NCBI RefSeq assembly: GCF_024339125.1
Contig: NZ_CP101417.1
Location: 992,001 to 1,056,000 of the forward strand
Length of the DNA: 64,000 nucleotides
Direction of reading: 5' to 3'
From: Xanthomonas hortorum
Lineage (GTDB): Bacteria; Pseudomonadota; Gammaproteobacteria; Xanthomonadales; Xanthomonadaceae
Shown: piece by piece, positions 1 to 8,749 of the stretch
Layout: each line of letters opens with the position of its first letter
How positions within the stretch are numbered: the stretch's first letter is position 1
Notes under the pieces: generated by a model
The model's input: only the letters and a program-made list of their open reading frames with translations
Told to the model about the DNA's origin: nothing
The model's database searches: none
Made by a program: the position numbers and the translations under genes

Positions 1-1907
1 CCGGCCAGCAGCAGCACCTGGTAGTAGCTCAGCCGGGTGAAGTCGCGTTCGCTGGCGCCGCTGACCTGGCCTGCCTTGGAGGGGTCGGCATAATCGAGCG
101 GGTAGGCGTACAGGATCGCCGGCACGCGCGTGCCTTCCTGATAGCCGGGCGGCGTGTACAGGGTGAACGACAGCTCCACGCCGTCCTTGCGCTTGTAGGT
201 CACCAGCCGCTTCTTGATCTGCCGCACCAGCGGGGTCGGATCCGGAAAGTGGGTGACCGGCGAGGCGGTCGAAGCAAGGACCGCCTCGCCCGTGGCCGCC
301 GTCGGCAGCGGCTGGCCCAGCGTGCGCAGATACACATTGGGCGGGTCGGTCAGCGACTGGTGCCAAGTCAACAGGCGCGACACATCGTCGCCGGCAAAAC
401 CGAAGAACAGCTCGTCCACATTGGCATCGCTGCGGAATAGCCGCTGGGTCTTGCCACTGGCCACCTCATAGCGATCCAGAAACGGCCGGTCGCCCGCCGG
501 CGAGGCGCCCTGCCCGCTCAGGAACAACGCACCACGCTCTTCGCGCAGCACGGCCTGGCCGTTGGCCAGCACACGCATCTCCGTCAGGCCAGGATCGGCG
601 TACAGGTCGTCGGTGGACAGGTCGAACAGCACACGTCCGGCAGTGCCGGGGCGGTCGGCATCCAGCAAGGTGGTACGCCGCCAGTGGCGGTTTTCGTCGT
701 ATTCGTCCAGCAGCGCTTGCCCACCTTCGGCAAACCACGACACGCCGGAATAACGCTGCTGCACGCGGGTGACTTCACGCGGTTTGGCGGTGAACGGTGC
801 AGCCAGCGTCATCAATTTGTCGCGCGCGGGCACATTGGTTTTCCAATCGCCACCATCCAGCGCTTCGGCCCAGACCAGCGTGGCCGGCTGGTTGGCGCGC
901 CAGGAATACGCACGCGGGCCAATCGACACACCTTGCACCGGCACCCGGTCGGCAACCGGCAGATCGGCCAACACGCGCTCGCTGCCATTGGCCAGATCCA
1001 ACACCGCCACAGCGTGAGCGAAACGTGCGTAGGTAGTGACGTAGGAGTACGGCTGCTTCAACCGTTGCACCAGCACGTGGCGGCCATCGGGCGCGCCATC
1101 CACGTTGCTGTAGACCGCAGGCGTACCGAGCTTGCGCTGGCTGCCGTTGGCCACATCCACCGTGAGCAGCTGGGAGGTGGCGTAGTAGGTAAACAAGGCC
1201 TCGTCTTCGGGGCTGGCGAGCGTATCGCGCGCTTCATAGGTGCTGCTTTCGCCCTTGCCCTGGATGGTTTCCTTGACCTCCGGGCCTGGCGGCACCGCGG
1301 CCTTGCGCGGGGCGGCGCCCAGGTCTTGCGGTACCGTCTTCAGCAGCAGGGTGTCGCTGCCGCCCAGCCACTGGATCTCGCCGCCCAGCACCGGGTTGAG
1401 TTGCACACCGTCGATCCTGCGCACGTTGCCAGTGGCCACTTCGCCCACCCACAGCTCGACGCGATCGGCCGCAGTGTTGTTGAAGGCGAAGCGGCGCCCG
1501 TCCGGCGACCATACCGGCGCTGCCGGACAGGCACCGGCCGGCAGGTTCACGGCGGTCTGCTTGCCGCTTGCAACATCCACCAGGCTGAAGCCCTGCAGGC
1601 AGGAACGAATGCCGTAACCGTTGGACATGTCGTGGCGGCTATGCGTGCGCGGCTCCACACGCACGCCGGCCAGCTTCAGATACGGCTCGGCCACGCGCGC
1701 GATCGGCGGGTACTGGGTGCGCTGCACCAGCAACAAGGTCTTGCCGGTGGGGTCCAACCGCGGCGACGGATTGAGCGGTGCGCGCAACACGCTCAACAAT
1801 GGCTCCGGTGGCTGCCGGTAACCGCCATCGGGCGTGCCGGCAACCGCAGACACCGGCAAAAGGCTGGCAAGCACCAGTAACCCGCTCCATCGGTACGCGG
1901 TGAGCAT
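1..1907 (-). CDS. S9 (prolyl oligopeptidase) family peptidase, secreted, 3' end outside window
   Basis: The gene runs off the left edge, so only the N-terminal 635 codons are visible. The protein opens with a signal peptide (MLTAYRWSGLLVLASLLPVS, cleavage near AVAG), so it is probably periplasmic. The visible part is mostly the beta-propeller that gates S9 peptidases, with WSPDGRRFAF-type blades. Near the edge the hydrolase domain begins (LYTPPGYQEG, then YPLDY and AGQVSG). The YP-x-DY and AGQV-x-G pattern resembles the glutamyl-endopeptidase (S9D) branch, which is an inference. The catalytic Ser, Asp and His lie outside the window and cannot be checked. The ATG at 1907 is chosen because the signal peptide starts there. 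Confidence 0.85.
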   Translation of the reverse strand, partial: MLTAYRWSGLLVLASLLPVSAVAGTPDGGYRQPPEPLLSVLRAPLNPSPRLDPTGKTLLLVQRTQYPPIARVAEPYLKLAGVRVEPRTHSRHDMSNGYGIRSCLQGFSLVDVASGKQTAVNLPAGACPAAPVWSPDGRRFAFNNTAADRVELWVGEVATGNVRRIDGVQLNPVLGGEIQWLGGSDTLLLKTVPQDLGAAPRKAAVPPGPEVKETIQGKGESSTYEARDTLASPEDEALFTYYATSQLLTVDVANGSQRKLGTPAVYSNVDGAPDGRHVLVQRLKQPYSYVTTYARFAHAVAVLDLANGSERVLADLPVADRVPVQGVSIGPRAYSWRANQPATLVWAEALDGGDWKTNVPARDKLMTLAAPFTAKPREVTRVQQRYSGVSWFAEGGQALLDEYDENRHWRRTTLLDADRPGTAGRVLFDLSTDDLYADPGLTEMRVLANGQAVLREERGALFLSGQGASPAGDRPFLDRYEVASGKTQRLFRSDANVDELFFGFAGDDVSRLLTWHQSLTDPPNVYLRTLGQPLPTAATGEAVLASTASPVTHFPDPTPLVRQIKKRLVTYKRKDGVELSFTLYTPPGYQEGTRVPAILYAYPLDYADPSKAGQVSGASERDFTRLSYYQVLLLA

Positions 1908-2021
1908 CTCGGTAGTTCTCCGGGGAATGATCACAGCAACCTAGCACGCCGACACAACGGCTCATATGCGCCCGAACGCAGCCCTGTCGCTGCGTCCGCA
2001 GGACGCGTGCAAACGACGCAG

Positions 2022-3080
2022 TTACGCCGATGCCTTGAACGTGCGCGACAGGAACTCGCCGATGTAGCGCGCAATCTCCGGCGCATGCGTTTCCAGCGCG
2101 AAGTGGCCCGCATCCAGCAGATGCACTTCGGCCTTCGGCAGATCCTTGCGATACGCCTGCGCGCCCGGCGGAATGAAGGCTGGATCGTGCTTGCCCCACA
2201 CCGCCAGCAACGGTGGCTGATGCTTGCGGAAATACGCGTGGAATCGCGGATAGGCGGCCACATTACTGCGGTAGTCCAGGATCAGATCGAGCTGGATCTC
2301 TTCGGCACCCGGGCGCGCCATGTACGCGATATCCAACGTGTAGCCATCGGGCGACAGCTTGCTCGGGTCGGCACCGGTGCCGTACTGCCAGTCACGGATG
2401 GTTTGCGGCGACAGCGACCCGCGGCAAGCCTGGCGATTGGCCGCAGTTGGCTCGCGCCAATACGTCTGCCAAGGCCCCCATTGGTCGCTGAAACCTTCCA
2501 GATACGCATTGCCATTTTGGCTGATGATGGCGCTCACCTTGTGCGGATTTGCCGCAGCCAATCGAAAACCGACCGGCGCACCGTAATCGAACACATACAT
2601 GCTGTAGCTGGCGAGTCCCAACGCCTCGGTGAAGCCTTCGATCACTTTGTAAAGGTTCTCAAACGTGTAATCGAACTGCCCGCGCGGCGGTGCCTTGGTA
2701 TTGCCGAAACCGGGTAAATCCGGCGCGATCAGGCGGTATCGATCTGCCAGCAGCGGCATCAGATCGCGAAACATATGGCTGGCACTGGGGAACCCGTGCA
2801 GCAGCAGCAACACCGGCGCATCTTTACGCCCGGCCTCGCGGTAGAACACCTCTACATCACCGACCTGTTGGGTGTGGAAAGTGACGCGGGATGTGTCGTC
2901 GATCGGCATAGTGGTCCCTTTGGTTGCAATTGCAGTATTGGAAAGTTCGGCAGCGCCGAGCGCGCCGGCGCCAAGTGCGTACGCGGTGCCTATGCACGAT
3001 GCCAGCAGCAGGGTGCGGCGGCTGATCCCTGTTGTGGCGTTGTCGGTAGTGGCTGCGATGAGCGCATCGGTATGCGCCAT
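2022..3080 (-). CDS. alpha/beta hydrolase of the epoxide hydrolase / dehalogenase type, probably Tat-exported
   Basis: This 352-residue protein has the alpha/beta hydrolase fold. Visible elements are the oxyanion-region HGFP (residues 95-98), the APDLPGFG turn, a nucleophile elbow VFDYGAP with aspartate 165 as nucleophile, and a C-terminal DAGHFALE that would supply the catalytic histidine near 326. An aspartate nucleophile is the hallmark of epoxide hydrolases and haloalkane dehalogenases rather than esterases. The N-terminus carries a twin-arginine (ISRRTLLLAS, residues 19-28) followed by a hydrophobic stretch, so export by the Tat pathway is likely. A second possible start (MPIDD, residue 58) would make a cytoplasmic form. 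The substrate is unknown. It is divergent from the LysR gene at 3285, which may control it. Confidence 0.8.
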   Translation of the reverse strand: MAHTDALIAATTDNATTGISRRTLLLASCIGTAYALGAGALGAAELSNTAIATKGTTMPIDDTSRVTFHTQQVGDVEVFYREAGRKDAPVLLLLHGFPSASHMFRDLMPLLADRYRLIAPDLPGFGNTKAPPRGQFDYTFENLYKVIEGFTEALGLASYSMYVFDYGAPVGFRLAAANPHKVSAIISQNGNAYLEGFSDQWGPWQTYWREPTAANRQACRGSLSPQTIRDWQYGTGADPSKLSPDGYTLDIAYMARPGAEEIQLDLILDYRSNVAAYPRFHAYFRKHQPPLLAVWGKHDPAFIPPGAQAYRKDLPKAEVHLLDAGHFALETHAPEIARYIGEFLSRTFKASA

Positions 3081-3284
3081 GGAAATTCCCAGATCGATGA
3101 CGTGGCGGCCATGCTAGGTACACAGGCAGCTGTCGAGAACCGCCAAGGGTGTCAATTCACCATTGCCGTTGCTGCAATGCTGCGCGCAGGTGCGCAGTGC
3201 GTGCGATCGCCAGTCATTGCGTGGGTCGCGTAGCGCGCATCGGCAGGCTGCTACCCTGCCGCCACCTCCGACCTTGGGACGCAC

Positions 3285-4193
3285 GTGGACCGCATCCAGG
3301 AAATGACACTGTTTGCCGCGCTTGCAGAGCAAACAAGCTTTGCCGGCGTTGCGCGGCGTCTTGGCATTTCCACCGCAACGGTCACCCGCACCATCGCGCA
3401 ACTGGAAAGCCGCCTGGGCGTGCTGCTGGTCGTGCGCACCACACGCAACATGCGGCTCACCGAAGCCGGGCAGCAGTACGCCATCGATTGCCGGCGCCTG
3501 CTTGCCGATTTGGACGACATCGAAAATAGAGCGGCCGGGTTGCATGCACTTCCCAGCGGCTTGCTGACAGTAACCGCGCCGCAAATGTTCGGCGCATTGC
3601 ATGTCACACCGCTATTGACGCGCTTTCTGAGTCAATACCCATCGATGACTGCGCGCACCATGCTGGTCGACCGCGTACTGCCGCTACTGGACGAAGGCAT
3701 CGATGTGGCGGTACGCATCGGCGTACTGCCCGACTCGTCGCTGACTGCCATCCCGGTCGGCAGCGTGCGTCGCATGGTCTGCGCCTCGCCCGGCTATCTG
3801 GCAGGGCACGGCACTGCGCAGCGGCCGGACGATTTATTGCAGCACGCCACCATCTCCACCGCATCTTCCGAGCGTCCTCCCAAATGGCCGTTCCGCATCG
3901 ATGGCCGTGAGCATCTGGTAGAGGTCGCCTCACGCCTCAATGTGACCTCGTTCAACGCCGCCATCATCGCCGCAGTGCAGGGCTGGGGACTGACGCAGGT
4001 GCCGTCTTACCAGATCCGCGAACACCTGCAGAGCGGCAAGCTCACGTGCATCCTCGACGCGTTCGAGATCGCACCAGAGCCGGTGCACGTGGTCTACGTG
4101 GAAGGACGCCGGGGCTCATCCAAGGTACGCACGTTTGTCGATTATTGCGTGGATGCCCTGCGGCAGGATCTGGGTTTTTACGCTGGCGTTTGA
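3285..4193 (+). CDS. LysR-family transcriptional regulator
   Basis: This 302-residue protein has the standard LysR layout: an N-terminal winged helix-turn-helix (residues 1-60, with LGISTATVTRTIAQLE as the HTH core) and a C-terminal periplasmic-binding-like effector domain. The start is a GTG at 3285; MTLFAALAEQ at residue 7 gives a nearby ATG alternative. It is transcribed divergently from the aspartate-nucleophile hydrolase at 2022-3080, the classic arrangement for a LysR regulator and its target. The regulated gene and the ligand are not identified by the sequence. Confidence 0.88.
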   Translation: MDRIQEMTLFAALAEQTSFAGVARRLGISTATVTRTIAQLESRLGVLLVVRTTRNMRLTEAGQQYAIDCRRLLADLDDIENRAAGLHALPSGLLTVTAPQMFGALHVTPLLTRFLSQYPSMTARTMLVDRVLPLLDEGIDVAVRIGVLPDSSLTAIPVGSVRRMVCASPGYLAGHGTAQRPDDLLQHATISTASSERPPKWPFRIDGREHLVEVASRLNVTSFNAAIIAAVQGWGLTQVPSYQIREHLQSGKLTCILDAFEIAPEPVHVVYVEGRRGSSKVRTFVDYCVDALRQDLGFYAGV

Positions 4194-4286
4194 GCTGATG
4201 ACTTGATCGAACCCTTGCTCTGGCGGCATAGCGTGGCGCGAGCTGCCTTCCATGCGATGAGCGCTGCATCGTGCAATCACCAGCAC

Positions 4287-5486
4287 TCAGGGCTGCAAAC
4301 GATCGCCCCGCCCTGCCACCAAGGACGATGCCAGCAGCAACACGCTTGCACCCACGAACGTGGCACCAATGGAGACATGATCCAGCAGGACACCGCCTGA
4401 CGCGCCGCCCAGCATGATGGAGAGCTGGATCGCGGCAACCATCAAGCCGCCACCACTTTCCGGTGCATCCTTGATGCAGCGGCTCAGCCAGGTGGACCAC
4501 GCCACCGGCATCGCCGCATTGAGCGTGCCCCAGGCGATCATCGCAATTGCCACAGCCCACACAACATGGCCGGCGAGCAGCATGCACATGGTCGCCACGC
4601 CCAGCGCGACCGGCAGCACCGTGAGCAGGGTGAACAAGCGCTTGGGCACCAGCGCGGTGGCGGCATAGGTCCCGACGAACCCGGCCAAACCCAAGCCAAG
4701 CAGCAACAACGACAGTTGCGACACATCGACCCGCGCAATGGTTTCCAGAAACGGGCGAAAGTAAGTGAATGCAGAGAACGCGCCGGCAAACCCGAGCATC
4801 ACCGCCAGCATGGCGCGCGCAACATAGCGACGCTTCAACAAGGTGACGATACCGCTCAGCGAAGTGGCACTTTGCGCTGGCATCGACGGCAGGCTGCGCC
4901 ACTGCCAGACGATGGTGAGCGCAACCAGCGGCAGCATGCCCCAAAACACACCGCGCCAGCCGATGGTCGCGCCCAGATAGCTGCCCAACGGCGCGGCGAA
5001 TGCGGCAGCGACCGCGTTACCGATAAATATGATGCCCAAGGCCTTTGGCACTGCGGGCTCGGGCATGATGCGCATCACCGTGGCGGTGGACAACGCCCAG
5101 AACCCACCGATGACGACACCGAGCAGCGCACGCGCGGCCATCAACATGCCGAAGCTGTGCGCGTTGGCGATCAACAACAGCGACACCAACATCGCCGTGG
5201 TCAGCGTGAGCAGCACATGACGCCGATTGAAGCGCGACGACAGCGGTGCGATCAGCAAGCTGGCGACCACGGCGAACAGGCCGGAGATCGAAATCGCCTG
5301 CCCGGCCATGCCAGCGCTTGCGTGCAGATCCGCAGCGATCGGCGTGAGCAGGCTCACCGGCATGAATTCGGAGGCGATCAACAACGCAACGCACAGCGAC
5401 ATCGAGCCGACTGCGCTCCAGGTCTGGCGTGTTGCTGCGGGTGCGGCACGGGATGGTGTGTCTGTGGCGAGCGAACTGGCTGGCAT
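4287..5486 (-). CDS. MFS transporter, DHA1 (AraJ/NepI-like) family
   Basis: This is a 399-residue inner-membrane protein with about twelve hydrophobic segments. After a short polar N-terminus, TM1 contains the LLIASEFMPVSLLTPIAADL pattern usual in the AraJ/NepI/sugar-efflux branch of DHA1 transporters. The cytoplasmic loop FNRRHVLLTLT after TM2 is the MFS signature loop. The reading frame stays open further upstream, but ATG 5486 (MPASSLATD) is preferred because upstream codons are arginine- and serine-rich and unlike a transporter N-terminus. The substrate cannot be told; drug, nucleoside or sugar efflux are all possible. It is convergent with the LysR gene ending at 4193. Confidence 0.85.
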   Translation of the reverse strand: MPASSLATDTPSRAAPAATRQTWSAVGSMSLCVALLIASEFMPVSLLTPIAADLHASAGMAGQAISISGLFAVVASLLIAPLSSRFNRRHVLLTLTTAMLVSLLLIANAHSFGMLMAARALLGVVIGGFWALSTATVMRIMPEPAVPKALGIIFIGNAVAAAFAAPLGSYLGATIGWRGVFWGMLPLVALTIVWQWRSLPSMPAQSATSLSGIVTLLKRRYVARAMLAVMLGFAGAFSAFTYFRPFLETIARVDVSQLSLLLLGLGLAGFVGTYAATALVPKRLFTLLTVLPVALGVATMCMLLAGHVVWAVAIAMIAWGTLNAAMPVAWSTWLSRCIKDAPESGGGLMVAAIQLSIMLGGASGGVLLDHVSIGATFVGASVLLLASSLVAGRGDRLQP

Positions 5487-5805
5487 GTGGGGGCCTTGCG
5501 CGAAGAGTGGATGCGGTAAGAACGCCACGCCGCAAGCGCGCGATGTAGCGCCGCTCGAGAGCGAACCTGGCGTTCGAGAGGGATGCGCTGCAGACAGCGA
5601 TGCGACGCATCGACATACCACTGCAGCGACGCACGACGGGCGCAATGCAGCAACGGATGCTGCGGCTCGGGCGTGCGCGTGTCTGGAGGTGCTGCAGCTT
5701 ACGCAGGTAGCGGGCGGCGATAAAGATGTCTGATCCGCACGGGCTTATGAAGCCCGCTCATCAACGGCGTGCTTGCATCGAACGCCTATCCAAGCCGCGC
5801 ATCCA
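5487..5805. other. 319-bp intergenic gap with one short hairpin
   Basis: No convincing gene is seen between the MFS gene and the 3' end of the LysR gene. The only clear structure is a perfect 7-bp stem with a 3-base loop at 5740-5756 (CGGGCTT / AAGCCCG). It lies just beyond the LysR stop codon but lacks a following T tract. Confidence 0.5.
5740..5756 (-). terminator. possible weak terminator hairpin after the LysR gene
   Basis: A perfect inverted repeat CGGGCTT-ATG-AAGCCCG lies 50 bases downstream of the LysR stop at 5806 on the minus strand. There is no T run after it, so intrinsic termination is uncertain. Confidence 0.3.
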
Positions 5806-6699
5806 TCAGCCTTTGTAGCGCAACGCATCGACCACCAGGTTGAACGCCGGCGAGGAATGCCGGCGACTGGGATAGAACGCGTGCAAGCCCGGCCAGGTGG
5901 GCGACCAATCCTTCATCACCCAGCGCAGGCGCCCGGCCTTGAGATGCGGACGCGCCAGATCTTCCTGCACGAACGCGATGCCGAAGCCGTCCACCGCTGC
6001 ATCCAATGCTTCGTAGGTGCCGTTGAAGGTCAGCTGGCCCTCCACGCGCACGATGACCTCGCGGCCGTCCTTTTCCAGTTCCCAGGCGTAGATGCCGCCG
6101 GCGGTTTTCATGCGCAGATTGATGCAGCTGTGCGCGGTGAGATCCTGCGGTGTCTTGGGGATGGGTCGGCGTGCGAGATAGGACGGTGCCGCGACGATCG
6201 CCATGCGCATGTCCGGCGCGATGCGCGCGGCAATCATGTCTTTTTCGACTTGGTCGCCCAGGCGCACGCCCAGGTCGTAGCGGTCGGCCACGATGTCGGT
6301 CAACCCGTTGTCGACCACGATCTCGACCTTGATGTCTGGGTACTGACGCAGCAGCTTGGACAACTTGGGCCACAGGATCGCGCGCGCGGCGTAGTCGGTG
6401 GCGGTGATGCGCACCGTGCCTGCGGGCGTGTCGCGCATTTCGCTGAGTGCAGACAGCGCCTCTTCGATTTCTGCAAAGCGCGGCGCCACCGTCTGGATCA
6501 GGCGCTCGCCGGCTTCGGTCGGCGCCACGCTGCGCGTGGTGCGGGTCAGTAACCGCAGCCCGAGGCTGGCTTCCAGCCCACGAATGGTGTGACTCAGCGC
6601 CGATTGCGAGACACCCAACTTGGCTGCAGCACGCGTGAAGCTGCCCTCGCGAACGATGGCGATCAGCGCCAGCAGGTCCTTGAAACTGTCGCGGGCCAT
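5806..6699 (-). CDS. LysR-family transcriptional regulator
   Basis: This is a 297-residue LysR protein. The helix-turn-helix lies in residues 1-60 (FTRAAAKLGVSQSALSHTIR) and the substrate-binding domain follows (VRITATDYAARAILWPKL). The family length of about 300 residues fits ATG 6699 (MARDSFKDLL). The frame stays open about 98 codons further upstream, but that extension reads through a family of intergenic repeats and is rejected. No divergent partner is adjacent, because the upstream 775 bp are repeats, so its target is unclear. The effector domain resembles the AaeR/DsdC-like group regulating small oxidoreductases, which is weak inference. Confidence 0.88.
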   Translation of the reverse strand: MARDSFKDLLALIAIVREGSFTRAAAKLGVSQSALSHTIRGLEASLGLRLLTRTTRSVAPTEAGERLIQTVAPRFAEIEEALSALSEMRDTPAGTVRITATDYAARAILWPKLSKLLRQYPDIKVEIVVDNGLTDIVADRYDLGVRLGDQVEKDMIAARIAPDMRMAIVAAPSYLARRPIPKTPQDLTAHSCINLRMKTAGGIYAWELEKDGREVIVRVEGQLTFNGTYEALDAAVDGFGIAFVQEDLARPHLKAGRLRWVMKDWSPTWPGLHAFYPSRRHSSPAFNLVVDALRYKG

Positions 6700-6767
6700 T
6701 GGTGAATCCGATTCATGGAATGTAGGCGACTGTAGCAGCCGTTCGGATGCGAGGCGGCGGCGCTTCT

Positions 6768-6885
6768 GCCCCTCTCCTTTTTTCGGCAGAAGGGTTGGGG
6801 TACGGGTACGGGTGCGGGTACTCAGTAGTCTCGATGCGGCCGTACCCTCATCCGCCCTTCGGCACCTTCTCGCGATGGGAGAAGG
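6768..6885. repeat. dispersed intergenic repeat, family I, copy A
   Basis: This copy begins with GCCCCTCTCC, has GGGTACGGG on the left and CCGTACCCTCATCCGCC on the right, and ends with CTTCTCGCGATGGGAGAAG, a hairpin. The same arrangement recurs at 7104-7214 and 19863-19990. This copy is the most diverged and has an expanded GGGTAC region. Confidence 0.85.
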
Positions 6886-7051
6886 ATCCTGCGGGGCGCC
6901 AAGGCACGGCTTGCGCGCCACTGGCGTGCGTGCATGTTGCGCCCGCGCCGCCAGCGCAGGCCTGGGCGCGGAACGAAGCAGTCGGTGATTCACTTCTGAA
7001 GGCGGGTGGCGACGCGTTTGTCATTGCAAGGCCTGACAGCTCTCTGCGGCG

Positions 7052-7093
7052 CACCCTCGTCCGCCCTGCGGTGCCTTCTTCCGTCAGGAGAGG
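7052..7093. repeat. fragment of family I intergenic repeat
   Basis: The stretch CACCCTCGTCCGCCCTGCGG followed by TGCCTTCTTCCGTCAGGAGA matches the right half of the family I repeat with changes. It looks like a decayed third element immediately before copy B. Confidence 0.6.
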
Positions 7094-7103
7094 TGATACC
7101 AAA

Positions 7104-7214
7104 GCCCCTCTCCTGCGGGAGAGGGCTTGGGGTGAGGGTACGGCCGCCCAGCATTCTCGACGCTGCCGTACCCTCATCCGCCCCTTCGGGGCACCTTCTC
7201 CCGATGGGAGAAGG
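7104..7214. repeat. dispersed intergenic repeat, family I, copy B
   Basis: The left hairpin is CCCCTCTCCTGCGGGAGAGG. Next come GGTGAGGGTACGG, a short spacer, CCGTACCCTCATCCGCCCC and a terminal CTTCTCCCGATGGGAGAAG hairpin. Copy C at 19863-19990 shares these blocks almost base for base but differs in the central spacer. Confidence 0.88.
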
Positions 7215-7474
7215 AAAAACCGCAGCCGCCACCGCCCGTCGCATTTTTTGCAACGCCTGACCCTAAAAAAACCGCTTTGGGGTGACGGGGGTGGTTCGTA
7301 TAGTCGATTGGACGGCTGCCGACTGCCGTGCACGCTCCTGTCGCCATTGCTGCAAGGGCGACCAACTGTCGGCGCGCCCCCTTTCCACGCCGCCTGCGGA
7401 GGTTCCATGCGTCAGCATCTTTCGCCTTGCGGTCCGCGCAGCGCCTGTGAAACAAAGTACCTGCACGGCGCCGC

Positions 7475-8749
7475 ATGCTGAGCGCTCCAATCACCGCAGC
7501 AACCGACCATTGCTCCGGCGCACGCGCGGTGGCGCGCTGCGATGCACTGGGCGTCGCACCGTACAGCGACACACCCGGCGGCCTGTTCCGCGCCTGGCTC
7601 AGCCCGGCGCATCGCGCGGCCACCGCGCAGGTGAGCGAGTGGATGCGCCAGGCCGGCATGCAGGTGCGACTGGACGCAGCGGCCAATCTGATCGGCCGCT
7701 ACGACGGCGCACATGCAGATGCGCCGGCACTGCTGATCGGCAGCCATCTGGACAGCGTGCGCGATGCCGGGCGCTACGACGGCCCGCTCGGCATCCTGCT
7801 TGGCATCGAATGCGTGGCCGCGCTGCATGCACAGGGTCGGCGCCTACCGTTTGCGATCGAAGTCATCGCCTTCGGCGACGAAGAAGGTTCGCGTTTCCCG
7901 GCATCGATGTTCTGCAGCCGCGCGGTGGCCGGCACATTGAATCCGGCCACACTGGCCGTGGTCGATGCCGACGGCGTCGAGGTGGCGGCGGCACTCACCA
8001 ACTGGGGCCTGGATATCGCAGCGATCGGCCACGCCGCACGCGCCCCGGGCAGCGTGCTGGCCTATCTGGAAACGCATATCGAACAAGGCCCGGTGCTGGA
8101 AGCCGAAGGCCTGCCGGTCGGCATCGTCACCGCCATCGCCGCGCAACGCCGCTTCGCCCTGCGCTTCGACGGCCGCGCCGGCCATGCCGGCACCACCACG
8201 ATGGGCTTGCGCCGCGACGCGTTGAGCGCAGCGGCCAACGCACTCCTGGCGATCGAGCGCATCGCCCGCGCCGGCAGCGACGATCTGGTCGCCACCGTCG
8301 GCAAACTGCAGGTCGCGCCCGGCGCCACCAACGTGGTGCCGGGCCGGGTGGACTGCACGCTGGACGTGCGCGCAGGCGACGATGCCAGCCGCGATGCGGC
8401 CGTGCTACAGATCGAACACGCACTCGCACAGATCAGCAAAGAACGCGGCATCGCCATCGCCATCGACCCGTTGCAAACCCTCGCCGCCAGCCCCTGTGCA
8501 CCGGCGTTGATCGCACGGCTCGAACACGCAGTCGCCGCGCAAGCCATCGCGCCGCGCCAACTGGTCTCCGGTGCTGGCCACGATGCGATGGTGATGGCCG
8601 CGCTGTGCCCCACCGCGATGCTGTTCGTGCGCTGCGCCGGCGGCATCAGCCATCATCCGGACGAACACGTCGCCCCGGCCGATGCCGAGGTTGCCTTGGC
8701 GGTCATGCGCCACTTCATCGAACACCTGGGAGATCCCCTTGTCACCTGA
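7475..8749 (+). CDS. allC: allantoate amidohydrolase (M20 family)
   Basis: This 424-residue enzyme belongs to the M20 amidohydrolase group that includes allantoate deiminase and N-carbamoyl-amino-acid hydrolases. The binuclear metal ligands are visible: H91 and D93 in GSHLDSV, D102 in RYDGPLG and the GDEEGSRF glutamates at 136-137. A dimerisation domain with GRAGHAGTT follows, and a late HHPDEH motif supplies another ligand. The context decides between family members: it is the first gene of a urate operon, so allantoate is the likely substrate, giving ureidoglycine, CO2 and ammonia. The ATG at 7475 has only a weak ribosome site. Its stop overlaps the next gene by 11 bases. Confidence 0.88.
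   Translation: MLSAPITAATDHCSGARAVARCDALGVAPYSDTPGGLFRAWLSPAHRAATAQVSEWMRQAGMQVRLDAAANLIGRYDGAHADAPALLIGSHLDSVRDAGRYDGPLGILLGIECVAALHAQGRRLPFAIEVIAFGDEEGSRFPASMFCSRAVAGTLNPATLAVVDADGVEVAAALTNWGLDIAAIGHAARAPGSVLAYLETHIEQGPVLEAEGLPVGIVTAIAAQRRFALRFDGRAGHAGTTTMGLRRDALSAAANALLAIERIARAGSDDLVATVGKLQVAPGATNVVPGRVDCTLDVRAGDDASRDAAVLQIEHALAQISKERGIAIAIDPLQTLAASPCAPALIARLEHAVAAQAIAPRQLVSGAGHDAMVMAALCPTAMLFVRCAGGISHHPDEHVAPADAEVALAVMRHFIEHLGDPLVT
8728..8732 (+). promoter_or_regulatory. ribosome binding site supporting a TTG start for the aminotransferase gene
   Basis: GGGAG lies six bases before TTG 8739 inside the end of allC. The first in-frame ATG after this (8802) would remove the conserved region before the GPGP motif, so the TTG start is preferred. 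Confidence 0.6.

Larger units (their letters stand above)
6700..7474. other. 775-bp intergenic region dominated by repeat elements
   Basis: This gap between a LysR gene and the urate operon holds two copies and one fragment of a dispersed repeat (listed separately) and no supported gene. The last 260 bases before 7475 must contain the urate-operon promoter. No clear operator was recognised there; the A-rich stretch and TTCGTATAGTCGATTG around 7293-7310 are candidates only. Confidence 0.6.

Noticed and set aside
684-1880. A 398-codon open frame on the plus strand
   Set aside because: It is antisense to the S9 peptidase gene, its product is rich in His, Arg and Gln with no fold pattern, and no ribosome site is seen. 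It is a shadow of GC-rich coding sequence.
6700-6993. N-terminal extension of the LysR protein by about 98 residues
   Set aside because: The extra codons read through a family I intergenic repeat (peptide LPKKGEGQKRRR region) and make the protein too long for a LysR regulator. ATG 6699 fits the family.
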